Assembly (NCBI GenBank): GCA_019428905.1
Contig: JAHYJN010000006.1
Coordinates: forward strand, 1 to 64,000
DNA length: 64,000 bases
Direction: 5' to 3'
Source: Candidatus Brevefilum sp.
GTDB taxonomy: Bacteria; Chloroflexota; Anaerolineae; Anaerolineales; Anaerolineaceae
The notes below the pieces were generated by a model that saw only the letters and a program-made list of their open reading frames with translations, searched no databases and was not told the DNA's origin. The position numbers and the translations under genes were made by a program. Positions 8,617-18,258 of this stretch are shown piece after piece; position 1 is the stretch's first letter; the number at the start of each line of letters is the position of its first letter.

Positions 8617-9374
8617 ACGACGGATTGCCACCCACCGAGTTTGAACCCGAACGCCAACCCGTACGGGTACAAATGCCGCAGCGCAAACCTGTGGCCACGA
8701 TCATTCTGGTCGTGGTAACCGGCCTCTTTTTCATCCTGCAATTCGGCCTTCAGACCATCACCGGAAATGACATCCTGTTCTTTTACGGTGGAAAGATCAA
8801 CCAGTTGATCATGTTGGGCCAGGTCTGGCGATTTTTCACCCCTGCCCTGCTGCACGGCTCAATCCTGCACATCGCCCTCAATATGTATGCCCTGTATATC
8901 ATCGGTGGCAGGCTGGAGCGCTTCTATGGACCTGGGCGGTTCCTGCTGTTGTATGTATTATCCGCTTTTGCAGGAAATGTCCTATCCTTTGTGCTCACAC
9001 CAGCCCCATCCCTGGGCGCCTCCACCGCCATCTTTGGCTTATTTGCTGCTGAAGGGATGTTCATCTTTCAAAACCGCAAGTTATTCGGGCAGCTGCGCAC
9101 CCGCCAGGCAATCATCAACCTGGGCGTGATCTTGATGATCAACCTCGCCTATGGTTTTATGCCGGCCACCAATATTGACAATATGGGCCACATTGGCGGT
9201 TTATTGGGCGGCATCTTCTTTGCCTGGAAGGCTGGCCCGCTCCTCAAACTCACCGGTGAGCCGCCGTTTTTTACGGTTAGCGATGGTCGAAAAAGGGGAG
9301 ACATCCTCGTGGCAAGCCTGGTGGTCATGATCGGTTTTGCCATCATTGCCCTGATCCCGTTTTTAACATCTTGA
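8613..9374 (+). CDS. Rhomboid family intramembrane serine protease
   Basis: Membrane protein of 253 residues predicted to cleave transmembrane substrates within the bilayer. The catalytic Ser lies in SLGASTAIFGLFAAEG and the catalytic His in NMGHIGGLLGG, each inside a hydrophobic helix. The HGSILHIALNMYALY segment matches the conserved HxxxN motif of helix 2. Six core membrane segments can be picked out, plus a last one at the C-terminus (ILVASLVVMIGFAIIALIP). A soluble N-terminus of about 28 residues precedes them. The start overlaps the gmk stop by 4 bases. Its substrates are unknown. Confidence 0.92.
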   Translation: MNDGLPPTEFEPERQPVRVQMPQRKPVATIILVVVTGLFFILQFGLQTITGNDILFFYGGKINQLIMLGQVWRFFTPALLHGSILHIALNMYALYIIGGRLERFYGPGRFLLLYVLSAFAGNVLSFVLTPAPSLGASTAIFGLFAAEGMFIFQNRKLFGQLRTRQAIINLGVILMINLAYGFMPATNIDNMGHIGGLLGGIFFAWKAGPLLKLTGEPPFFTVSDGRKRGDILVASLVVMIGFAIIALIPFLTS

Positions 9375-9588
9375 TCAGACTTCCCCCAAGAAATTTATTA
9401 AGGTTTTGCTAATTATATTGATCAACAATTAAACGATTCGTAAGGGCAAAGCATGCGCCGCCCCAATTAATTTGTTTTCTATCTTATAAATTTAATAAAA
9501 CAAGGAACAAAAATGTTTTACTGGTCGGATGACATTAAACGATCATAGACACAGTAAAACAGCTTTGTCACATTTATAAGGCACTGGA

Positions 9589-12500
9589 TTATTCAATCCT
9601 GAACAGGTCGCCCGCTGATGTGCCCTGAACCTCAGGGTAATAAAACTGCCAGGCATGCGCAGGCAGCACCTGGTAGGTCCCACGCTGATATGGCAGCAAC
9701 TCATAGGTCAGTATATATGTGCCTGCTGGAACGTAATCCGCAGTCCACAAAATGTGGTCATCATAAATCTGCGCTGGGTTGAAATACCACCAACCCCAAC
9801 CTCTGGCAAAGGGATCAGAAGGATCAAACAGCTGTGGAGATGTCTCGGGCAAGCTCGGTGATGTCAGCAGTCCCCTGTTTAAAACCTCCGTCCCTGCTGG
9901 GATGAAGTCCTCCACCATCAGGTTGTACATATCATTTGCCAACACCATGGTCAATGTCACTGTAATGAACTGCGATGGATCATGCGGGTCAAGGGTGATT
10001 TCATTGATCGGGGTACACCCTTCAGCCGCCGGACAACCCCCTCCAGCCAGGTAAAACGCCCGGTTTAGGCTGATCCCCTGATGGATGGCTGGGGCGCTCG
10101 CTGCTGGTTGGTAGGTGTGCAAATCCAACCGATAATACAACGTCCCTGCGCCTTCTCCCCGCTCGATCAACACGGTATTTGGCGAATCCGGATAAAGGTT
10201 ATCGATCGGCGTGGAAGCCGTTATCGCGTTCAACGATTCAGGACCCGCAGCAGCACCTTCTGCAACCAGGATGTCATTCAACCTGGCATGGAACGCATAA
10301 TCTGCCTGGTAATCCCCGGTGCCCTGAATGGTTTTGGCGACCGCCATCAACACCCAAGCCGTTTCAAAACTAGAAGACCACAACTTTTGAGAATTCTGGT
10401 GCGCCATCAGGTACCGCAATGCCAGGGGCAGGCTGGTTGAAGCTGGATCAAGTTGAGCCAATGCATAAACAGCTGCAGCCGTATTAAAGACCGGTGTGCC
10501 GGGCAGCATCCATGTAAGCCGGCCACTTTCCCAGTGCACACCGGTAGCTGAGCGGATCGCCCTGGCCTCCAGATCGCCAATCACGGTGTTAATACGTGCA
10601 CTCAAACTGTTCTGGTCACGCAAGGTCAGCGCCAGCAAACCCAGCCCCCATGGGCTCAGCTCTGAACGGCGGGTAAATAACCCATCAAGGGTTGATGACA
10701 GGTCAGAACGGTGTTTCCGCAGGGCATAAGCCTGGAAAGTCAACCGGTCAAGCATCCATGAAGCACCCATATCCTCAGGCTGACCCATGTTAAAGATAAG
10801 GTAATCCCGAGCACGGGCGAGAAAAGCTTCACCCACCGCCAGGCCAGCCTCATCAGCTGCCTCCAATCCCAATAGAACATAGGCGGTGATGAAAGGATCT
10901 GAAGTGGCATCCCCGTAATTTGATGATCCCCACCACGCCCATCCGCCATCAAAATTCTGAGCTGCCAGCAGCTGGTTGATGCCCTCCCCAATCACATCCC
11001 GCAGATCTGACGCCATTTGCGGCGAAGCCTCACCCAATGCGTTTAACACAAGGTAGGCATTCAGGTTTGCCATCAAGCGCGAAAGGATCGTGATGGTATC
11101 ACTGTAAGGGATGGCATCCAGCGCTTCCAGCCCATCCACCAGGGTCACAAGCAGTGAAGGGTTGAGAACCAGCGACAAATCACCTGAAGATACATCCGTC
11201 GTGAGGGGCAGACTTACCAACTCTAGCCTTTCCCCTGCCTCACTCAGCTGGCCTACACCACTGAAGGTGTACGGCATCACGTAGCGTTTGACTTGCAGGT
11301 CTCCCCAAATAGGCGCACTGGCATCGGTCAGCGCCCCTGCAACAGCCCGGAAGACCAGGTCGACAGCGTCCACACTCTCCACCACACCCCACCAGGTGAT
11401 ACGTTGGCTCTGGCCAGATGTGATCGCCACGCTTTGGGTGGGATTGGCATCATCCAAGATGAAACCAACAGCCGACAGGGAAACATCCACATCCAAATCG
11501 TCCCCGGTGTTATTGTGCACAACCGCTGCCAGCTCAACCCGGTCGCCATCCACCAAAAAGCGCGGCGTCACCGGTCGGATCATCAATGGCTTTTGCGTTT
11601 GTACTTCAGCCTGTGCCTGGCCGACAAGATGGTCATCCGTCAGGCCGCGCGCTTCCACCACCCAGGTGGTGAGTGAATCGGGCAGCGGAATTGTCAGCCG
11701 AGCGGTACCGTCTGCACCGGTGATTACATTTGCTGCCCAAAAGGCTGTATCAGGGAATTCCTCCCGGATACCTGCCTCAACCATGCGATCTGCCCCGCCC
11801 CCTAACCCGCCGACCTCCAGGGCTTGAAGTAAGCGCTGTTTGGCATATGTATATAAAGAAAGGCTTGTCTGCACGGAGAGCGGCACCTCGCCGTATAGGG
11901 CATCCAAAATCGGCAGGCTGTTTGGCGGTACCAGTGCCAATAATGCTTTATCCACAACAGCAATCGAGAACTCACCCTGGATCGGCCGGCCACCTTGATC
12001 GGTGATCTTCATGTTCAGCGTGACCGTCTCACCGGGTTCTGTCAGGGTTGGCTCAAGGTCAAGTTGAATATTTAGGGCTTTACTGATCGGTGGTACAGGC
12101 AAATTGAGGGTGCCGTACCGGTAATCCGGCCTGTTGTTCGCATCTTTGCCAACAACAACTGCAGAAACATAGACGTTGGGAATCGATTCGGCTGTGATCG
12201 GGACCGAAATGATCCCTCCCGAGCCGCTGATCTCTAAAACCTGGTTCGACATCACGTGACCACGCTCAACAGTGATCAGCACTTTAACGCTCCCAATAAA
12301 GGGATTCGGGATAAATACCTGGGCGATTTGTCCGGGCTGGTAATTCGCAGAATCGGCCGTCAGATCAATCCAATTCCGTATTTGAGCAGGCCAGATGGCA
12401 GCACCCTCACCGCTGACCCAAATCAAAACCTCTGTGACGGCTTCGCCCGATTCTGCCGTCAGCCGATAGGTGCCTGGCTCAGGCGGTACAAAGGATACAC

Positions 12501-15500
12501 GCGCCTGCCCATCTCCGTCGGTTAGTGGGCTTGAACTGCCAATCAGGGTCGTCTCCGCCTGGTACTGATAGGGCATTTCCGGGTTTCCGGTCTCTTCCAA
12601 CTTCCAGTTGATGGATTCAAAGGTCGCCTCAATCGGGATCTGCCCGATAGGTTCTTTTTCCCAGTCCACCGTCAAGATCGAAAAGTTGAATAAGGCGCCG
12701 GCGTTGCCAAAGTAAGCATCAGGCTGCACACCAATGTAAAACGTCTCAGGATGCATCAACAGGGAATCCCGCAAACTAACCGGGAACCTGCTCTGGTCCA
12801 TCACCGTGACTTCCAGGTTATACGATTGCAAGCGGCCTTTTTGCACTTCATCTAATCCGAGTTCATCAGCAGGCACCGTAATTGAAAGGTGACCATCAGC
12901 GCCTGTTTTGCCTTCGCCGTAAGCAACAGATGTGCCCAGCGGTGAATATTCGGGGATGAAAGGCCGGACCCAGATGTCATCCAACGGCCCAACTCGGTAG
13001 CCTGGCAATTGAAAATCAGCGTCTCTGCGCAACAGCGTCCAGGAAAAGGTTTGATCTGCGGCAGGTAGCCCAAAGAAATAATCCGCCTGCGCGTCAGCCT
13101 TAATTTCGACACCAGCCAGAATCTCAGCTTGTTCGAAGCCAACTGTCAGGTCTACCTCCGGCTTCCGATAGGCCGCCACATCAAAGTACAGGGCTCTGAC
13201 GATTTCACCCCCAATTGAGACATCAATCCAATAATAACCGGTGGGGGCGTCATCAGGCAAAATGGCAGAGCCGGTTACTGTGCCGAATTGGCTCAGGGTT
13301 AAGGTTTCTGAATAGTAGGTGGTTGACCGGCCTGACATGCCAGGATCGCCCTGGATGGAGATGGTTACAGCATCCACATCCGGCATCATGGGCAGGCCGT
13401 TATCCCGTGAGAACACCACTGATTTGAAGTGAATCGTATCCCCGGATCGGTAGATGGGACGGTCAGTGTAGATATAAGCATCGATAAGTGCGGGCAATGT
13501 ATTCTGATGAATGCCCTGTTCATACAGAAAATACCCATCCTGCCAGGTAGAAATCGAAAAGGCAAAATCCGCTTCACCTGGCTCACCCACCAGGGCATAA
13601 TAGGTTGAATACGGCTCATCAGCTCTTGAGAAGGTATCCAAGAACTTTCCATCGGCGTCCATTCGACCCCTGGTCAACAGCTCACCTTCGGTGTTGTAGA
13701 TAAAGACCGGTGCATCCACCAATGGAGCTAGGTCATCCAGGCGAGTCGCCCACACAAAGGCCTGATCGGGTGCGATCTTCATCACCAAGTTGTTTTCACC
13801 GACAATCAGGTATAACTTTTGGTTCCTTTGAAATTCATTTTCAGTGATATCTGGTGTAAATATTCCCAAGTAATAGATACCCGGCGTTAACGGTTCACCC
13901 AGGTAAGAAAGCGGCAGCGTAACAATTTCATTCCGGTTGCCAGCCAGGTTAAGGGTATGGGTGGTTACTTCCCGTGTTTCAGGGAGGAACATCTGGCGAT
14001 AATTATAGTTATCTGGATTCAGCAATGTCGATAAGTCATTCACACTGATCGGTGAGATTTCAAATGAGACAGTGTTGATATTTGTCGCTTGGAGGACAAT
14101 TTCCGATTGAGAAGCCGGGACGAATACCAGGTCGTAACTCAAATAGCCGCTGAGTATGGTCAGAGAGGGCGGTGCTGGGGGGGTAAGAAACGTGGTTGTA
14201 AACGGCTCGCCCAACCGATCGCCCCACACATCTTGCAGATCGGCATTCACTGTCAAGGTATAAGTCGTTTCCGGCTGAAAATAACCGTTGATCCACAAAC
14301 GAGGGGAACCTTCACTGGCATGAAACCGCTGCCCAGGGATTTCGGGGTTCAAGCTAACCTGCTCATCAAGGCTGTCAGGGTCAAGCGGTGTGGTAAATTC
14401 CAACTGGAATTGCCCATATCCCGCATAAAAAGATTCAAACCTCGGGGCGCTGTTCGTATCAACAGCAAAAAGCGGAAATGTCCATCGGCTGGTATTTACG
14501 GCCTCAATGATCGGAAGCCCTCCGGCTGATTCTGCATCCAATCCCAGTTCAATTTGGTAAAGCGCATCTCGATCAAGGTGTTGATCAGGTGTAAAAGTAA
14601 CGCTTTTCTGGTTTTCATCCCATTCAAAAGAACCAGGAACAGCAAGCTCGCCAGGCCCAACCAGGCGAAAATGTGCTTCCACACTAGCGGTATTCATCCG
14701 CATGTTGAATGTGATTTCAATCGGCCCATCCAGGTCGAGCAGCTCACCAGGGAGCGGTAATACCGGTAAAACCATCGGCTGGGAGGTTGTGAACCTAATT
14801 GGATCTTGGTTTTCGGGCTGTAAAACTGCACCAGATGTGGCTGCCAAGTTTGGGTTAATCTGGATGGCATATTCAGTGCCGCCATTCATCCCCGGATCCG
14901 GGGTGAATACATAAGTACTGCTGTTTACCCACGCCCCCCTGCCCGGGACGTTTGGTTCAAGGGTAAAGCCTGGCTCAGCTTCGGCTGTATTACCCAGGGG
15001 CACCACAGGCTGGTTAAAAGCAACAAAGGCGATGCTTTCCGGGTCAACATCCAGGGCGCCAGCAATTGGTAGTGTTTGGGTAACTGTCAACGGTTCTGCC
15101 ACCTGGAAGGTCAACTCAACTGGCCTAAGTAAATGCTGCTTATTGACAGCCTGGGCGCTGGTGTCGAGGGTTAACTGCTGCTGGCTGCCCGGTGACAGGG
15201 TTTGGTCGGGTGAAAAGGTGACGGTTTGCGCATCTATCCAATCAAAACGACCGCTGATTCGGGGCTCAAAATGCAGGGCAGCTTCGACGGAGCCGCGATC
15301 CATCGCCTGGTTGAAATACAACGTGATGGGCTGCTGCAAGGCAATCACGCTGTTTGGGAAGGGGACGACTTCGACCAGGGCTGGGGGTAGATCAGGCCGT
15401 GGTTCACGAGTGGCCACAGGTGCCTGGTCTGCTTCAAAAACCTCGGTATCCTGGGGACCTGTCTCCTGCTGCCCTTGCCAGGGCAAGCGGCATCCAGCAA

Positions 15501-15579
15501 TCAGGCTGGAAATCACCAAGAAAGTAATCATGATCTGGATCCCGCGATAGGTTTTGTCAATTAAACGGCGTTTACCCAC
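9589..15579 (-). CDS. Alpha-2-macroglobulin-like lipoprotein lacking the thioester
   Basis: Very large surface lipoprotein of 1996 residues, resembling bacterial alpha-2-macroglobulins, which are thought to trap foreign proteases at the cell envelope. The signal peptide ends at the lipobox SLIAGC. Repeated Ig-like domains (several VTFSPD/FTPDP segments) fill the first 600 residues. The macroglobulin core follows, with PTGYYWIDVSIGG, YRSGDTIHFKSVVF and DSLTTWVVEARGLTDD. Where family members have a Cys-Leu/Thr-Glu-Gln thioester, this protein reads AIPYSDTITILSR (about residue 1490). The terpenoid-like helical domain after it is kept (FDGGWAWWG). The GTG start has AAGGAG 8 bases upstream. No pbpC neighbour is present. 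Confidence 0.88.
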   Translation of the reverse strand: MGKRRLIDKTYRGIQIMITFLVISSLIAGCRLPWQGQQETGPQDTEVFEADQAPVATREPRPDLPPALVEVVPFPNSVIALQQPITLYFNQAMDRGSVEAALHFEPRISGRFDWIDAQTVTFSPDQTLSPGSQQQLTLDTSAQAVNKQHLLRPVELTFQVAEPLTVTQTLPIAGALDVDPESIAFVAFNQPVVPLGNTAEAEPGFTLEPNVPGRGAWVNSSTYVFTPDPGMNGGTEYAIQINPNLAATSGAVLQPENQDPIRFTTSQPMVLPVLPLPGELLDLDGPIEITFNMRMNTASVEAHFRLVGPGELAVPGSFEWDENQKSVTFTPDQHLDRDALYQIELGLDAESAGGLPIIEAVNTSRWTFPLFAVDTNSAPRFESFYAGYGQFQLEFTTPLDPDSLDEQVSLNPEIPGQRFHASEGSPRLWINGYFQPETTYTLTVNADLQDVWGDRLGEPFTTTFLTPPAPPSLTILSGYLSYDLVFVPASQSEIVLQATNINTVSFEISPISVNDLSTLLNPDNYNYRQMFLPETREVTTHTLNLAGNRNEIVTLPLSYLGEPLTPGIYYLGIFTPDITENEFQRNQKLYLIVGENNLVMKIAPDQAFVWATRLDDLAPLVDAPVFIYNTEGELLTRGRMDADGKFLDTFSRADEPYSTYYALVGEPGEADFAFSISTWQDGYFLYEQGIHQNTLPALIDAYIYTDRPIYRSGDTIHFKSVVFSRDNGLPMMPDVDAVTISIQGDPGMSGRSTTYYSETLTLSQFGTVTGSAILPDDAPTGYYWIDVSIGGEIVRALYFDVAAYRKPEVDLTVGFEQAEILAGVEIKADAQADYFFGLPAADQTFSWTLLRRDADFQLPGYRVGPLDDIWVRPFIPEYSPLGTSVAYGEGKTGADGHLSITVPADELGLDEVQKGRLQSYNLEVTVMDQSRFPVSLRDSLLMHPETFYIGVQPDAYFGNAGALFNFSILTVDWEKEPIGQIPIEATFESINWKLEETGNPEMPYQYQAETTLIGSSSPLTDGDGQARVSFVPPEPGTYRLTAESGEAVTEVLIWVSGEGAAIWPAQIRNWIDLTADSANYQPGQIAQVFIPNPFIGSVKVLITVERGHVMSNQVLEISGSGGIISVPITAESIPNVYVSAVVVGKDANNRPDYRYGTLNLPVPPISKALNIQLDLEPTLTEPGETVTLNMKITDQGGRPIQGEFSIAVVDKALLALVPPNSLPILDALYGEVPLSVQTSLSLYTYAKQRLLQALEVGGLGGGADRMVEAGIREEFPDTAFWAANVITGADGTARLTIPLPDSLTTWVVEARGLTDDHLVGQAQAEVQTQKPLMIRPVTPRFLVDGDRVELAAVVHNNTGDDLDVDVSLSAVGFILDDANPTQSVAITSGQSQRITWWGVVESVDAVDLVFRAVAGALTDASAPIWGDLQVKRYVMPYTFSGVGQLSEAGERLELVSLPLTTDVSSGDLSLVLNPSLLVTLVDGLEALDAIPYSDTITILSRLMANLNAYLVLNALGEASPQMASDLRDVIGEGINQLLAAQNFDGGWAWWGSSNYGDATSDPFITAYVLLGLEAADEAGLAVGEAFLARARDYLIFNMGQPEDMGASWMLDRLTFQAYALRKHRSDLSSTLDGLFTRRSELSPWGLGLLALTLRDQNSLSARINTVIGDLEARAIRSATGVHWESGRLTWMLPGTPVFNTAAAVYALAQLDPASTSLPLALRYLMAHQNSQKLWSSSFETAWVLMAVAKTIQGTGDYQADYAFHARLNDILVAEGAAAGPESLNAITASTPIDNLYPDSPNTVLIERGEGAGTLYYRLDLHTYQPAASAPAIHQGISLNRAFYLAGGGCPAAEGCTPINEITLDPHDPSQFITVTLTMVLANDMYNLMVEDFIPAGTEVLNRGLLTSPSLPETSPQLFDPSDPFARGWGWWYFNPAQIYDDHILWTADYVPAGTYILTYELLPYQRGTYQVLPAHAWQFYYPEVQGTSAGDLFRIE

Positions 15580-15729
15580 AGGTCACTCCTTGCAGATTCT
15601 TAACAACTTACCCCAAACCCCTATGAAATAATCATTATCCACGTATGCCTGGATTAATAACATGATTAATCCATATTATAGTGCAGTTGAGCTAAAAATG
15701 TGATTAAAAAATGTGTAAGATGAACGCGG

Positions 15730-16389
15730 TCAGACTATGCCCAGGGCGTTTAAAATTTTATTCAATGACCCCGTAAAGTCATCCACCACAATATCGGCCT
15801 GATGCAATGCTTCCTGTGGATGGGAGGTAGAAACAGCCACACAGTGCATCCCGGCAGTTCTGGCCGCTTGCACCCCGGCCAGCGAATCCTCGACCACCAG
15901 ACAATCTGCAGGTGTACACCCCAAATCTTTTGCAGCTTTAAGAAAAATTTCCGGTTCCGGCTTGGCAGGCAAATGGGTCCCGGAAACGATGGTATTGAAG
16001 TAATGCTCTAGCTCAAAATGTGACAACATCGTGATGATATTATCCATCGGCGCAGATGAGGCAATGGCCTGTTTGATTCCCAATCCAGCCGCCGTCGCCA
16101 GCCAGGTTTTTACGCCAGGGACAAGATCCGTCTGATCAGGGGCAATTTGGCGGAATAATGTCTCTTTGTGATCAATCAGCTCTGCCAGCAAGTCAGCATC
16201 CGGGTCAAACCCAAGGAATAATGGTGCCAGCGCATGGTTGTTCCGGCCGAAGTTCATCTCGTAAGTAAGCCGGTCCAGTTTATAACCGTGCTTGTGCAAA
16301 GCACTTTCCCAGGTGTAAAAATGGCAATCTTTGGTATCTACGATCGTACCATCCAAATCCCACAGGATGGCGTAATTTACCTCATTCAA
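15730..16389 (-). CDS. HAD-superfamily phosphatase / phosphoglucomutase-like
   Basis: Cytoplasmic HAD hydrolase of 219 residues. Motif I is LWDLDGTIVDT (nucleophile and acid Asp), motif II the Ser in AIASSAP, motif III the Lys in LPAKPEPEIF, and motif IV VVEDSLAGV. The helical cap after motif I makes it subfamily I, like beta-phosphoglucomutase and small sugar-phosphate phosphatases. The frame opens with TTG at 16389, preceded by AAAGGAG at 7 bases. The nearby ATG is in another frame. It is transcribed away from the nucleotidyltransferase operon and might act on the same metabolites, but that is only a suggestion from position. Confidence 0.87.
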   Translation of the reverse strand: MNEVNYAILWDLDGTIVDTKDCHFYTWESALHKHGYKLDRLTYEMNFGRNNHALAPLFLGFDPDADLLAELIDHKETLFRQIAPDQTDLVPGVKTWLATAAGLGIKQAIASSAPMDNIITMLSHFELEHYFNTIVSGTHLPAKPEPEIFLKAAKDLGCTPADCLVVEDSLAGVQAARTAGMHCVAVSTSHPQEALHQADIVVDDFTGSLNKILNALGIV

Positions 16390-16499
16390 AATACAACTCC
16401 TTTGGTTCGGGTTCTTATTATACTGCCTCAGGCTGCGTACCTAGGGATTGACTTGGTGTTTTACCAAATGAAAGTTGGAGAGTCACTAAACGATCTATA

Positions 16500-16508
16500 T
16501 GGTATACT
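16500..16508 (+). promoter_or_regulatory. Predicted extended -10 promoter of the 16.5-18.8 kb operon
   Basis: TGGTATACT matches an extended -10 element (TG-N-TATAAT with one mismatch). The upstream -35 match is weak. Transcription would begin near 16515, giving a leader of about 38 nt before the ATG at 16553. Confidence 0.4.
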
Positions 16509-16552
16509 TCCGACTACCTTTTATCAATTATCCTTTTTATGAGATCATCTAA

Positions 16553-17479
16553 ATGAAACAAGCCCTCAGTATCAGTATCGGTTCGTCAACCCGCAATAAA
16601 ATAGCGGAGATCCACCTTCTGGACCAGGAAGTACGGATAGAACGCATTGGCACAGATGGCGATATGAACGCCGCCCGCCAGATGTATCGGGACAATGACG
16701 GTAAAGTCGATGCCTTTGGCGTCGGTGGAACAGACTTGGGATTGTTCTTTGGCAACAAATGGTATCCTCTGCATTCAGTTTCGCACCTGGTGAAAGATGT
16801 CCACATAACCCCTGTGGCCGACGGATGCGGGTTAAAAAATACCCTCGAAGTTCGCTGCGCTGCCGTTTTGGAAGCTGAAATCGGCGATTACCTCGACCAG
16901 GTCGGTCGCACAGCACTGGTGATGACAGCCGTCGACCGTTATGGGCTGTTGCGCTCGTTTGTCGATGCCGGCTACAAATGTACGTTTGGCGACGTCCTGT
17001 TCTCCCTGGGCATGCCTTTACCGCTTCACAGTGAACGCAGCGTAAAGAACATTATGACCTTAATACTCCCCATCGTCAGCCGCTTGCCCTTTGAGTGGGT
17101 CTACCCGGTCGGTGAAAAGCAACATCAACGGAAGCCGAAGTTCTCATGGGCGTTTGAGCAGGCTAGCGTGATTGCCGGGGACTGCCACTACATAACCCGG
17201 TATATGCCCGATGACCTGGAAGGCAAAATTGTGGTCACCAACACCACCACAACAAGGGATGTTGAGCTGTTCAAGCAGTCTGGCGTCAAATACCTATTGA
17301 CGACCACCCCGGTATATGACGGCCGCTCCTTTGGGACCAACATGATGGAAGCCGCCTTGCTGGCGGTAACTGGGTATAAGGACAAAGTTGATTATCGACA
17401 ACATCAGCCTTACTTCAAGATGATGGCTGGCCTGGTCGATTCCGTTGGGTTTAAACCGGAACTGCAGGTGCTCAATTGA
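16553..17479 (+). CDS. Quinate 5-dehydrogenase-like conserved protein
   Basis: Protein of 308 residues resembling bacterial proteins that databases often label quinate 5-dehydrogenase. I know of no solid proof of that activity for them. Visible conserved-looking segments are DAFGVGGTDLGLFFG, VADGCGLKNTLEVR, TAVDRYGLLRSFVDAGY, DLEGKIVVTNTTT and VKYLLTTTPVYDGRSFGTNMMEAAL. I see no clean Gly-rich dinucleotide loop near the N-terminus. It is the first gene of a tight operon: its TGA overlaps the TTG of the nucleotidyltransferase. This suggests a shared pathway with an activated (NDP-linked) intermediate. The name should be treated as a family label. Confidence 0.6.
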   Translation: MKQALSISIGSSTRNKIAEIHLLDQEVRIERIGTDGDMNAARQMYRDNDGKVDAFGVGGTDLGLFFGNKWYPLHSVSHLVKDVHITPVADGCGLKNTLEVRCAAVLEAEIGDYLDQVGRTALVMTAVDRYGLLRSFVDAGYKCTFGDVLFSLGMPLPLHSERSVKNIMTLILPIVSRLPFEWVYPVGEKQHQRKPKFSWAFEQASVIAGDCHYITRYMPDDLEGKIVVTNTTTTRDVELFKQSGVKYLLTTTPVYDGRSFGTNMMEAALLAVTGYKDKVDYRQHQPYFKMMAGLVDSVGFKPELQVLN

Positions 17480-18258
17480 TCAAGATGGACGCCGTCGTCT
17501 TAGCCGGGGGAAAGATGGCTTTAGACGATCCCCTTTACGCGCAAGGTGTGGATGGTTCGCGCAGCTTAGTTGATGTGCTGGGCAAACCAATGGTCCAATG
17601 GGTGGTGGATGCCTTGGACGCCTCCGACTGTGTGGCGGAGATGTACGTGATCGGTCTGCCAACAAGTTACCGGTTGAAGGCGACAAAACCGGTCCACTAC
17701 CTGCCAGACCAGGGCGATATTTTCGAAAACATCCGCTGCGGTGTCGTTCAAGCCACCCAAGATCACCCCTCCCGCTCGAAAGTACTGATCGCATCTTCAG
17801 ACATCCCCGCCATCCAACCCTCGATGATCGATTGGCTGGCTTCAGAGGTGGCAGCAGATCCCGGATTGATGATGTATTACAATGTCGTCGAGCAGAGCAC
17901 GATGGAAGCCCGTTTCCCACAATCGAACCGTTCGTATGTGCGCTTCAAAGATATCGCTGTATGCGGCGGCGACTTAAATGTGATTGATAAAAGTTTGTTT
18001 GCAGAAGAACGTCTTATCTGGCAGAAATTAGCCAATGCCAGAAAGCATCCCCTCAAACAAGCCGGATTACTTGGGATTGATTCCTTAATCATGGTCGCAC
18101 TGCACATTCTCACGCTTGAAGGTGCTGTAAAACGCGTCTGTAAACGGTTGGGCATCAAAGCCAAAGCTCTGCGCTGCCCCCATGCCGAGATTGCCATGGA
18201 CGCCGACAAGCCTCACCAACTGGCTATTTTACGGCAGCATCTGGAGGAGCGGGTATGA
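17476..18258 (+). CDS. MobA-like nucleotidyltransferase
   Basis: Predicted nucleotidyl transferase of 260 residues with the Rossmann-like GT-A fold. It opens with DAVVLAGGKM and continues to SLVDVLGKPMVQWVVDAL, the sugar-nucleotidyltransferase signature with its conserved Lys. The usual Gly-x-Gly-Thr-Arg loop is replaced by a longer stretch, DDPLYAQGVDGS. SSDIPAIQPSMIDWL provides the metal-binding Asp. A C-terminal segment, PHAEIAMDADKPHQL, matches the end of MobA-like enzymes. A TTG at 17476 overlaps the previous stop; an ATG at 17485 is the alternative start. It overlaps the PAP2 gene by 4 bases. Substrate unknown; a CTP- or GTP-dependent activation step is plausible. Confidence 0.8.
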   Translation: MIKMDAVVLAGGKMALDDPLYAQGVDGSRSLVDVLGKPMVQWVVDALDASDCVAEMYVIGLPTSYRLKATKPVHYLPDQGDIFENIRCGVVQATQDHPSRSKVLIASSDIPAIQPSMIDWLASEVAADPGLMMYYNVVEQSTMEARFPQSNRSYVRFKDIAVCGGDLNVIDKSLFAEERLIWQKLANARKHPLKQAGLLGIDSLIMVALHILTLEGAVKRVCKRLGIKAKALRCPHAEIAMDADKPHQLAILRQHLEERV

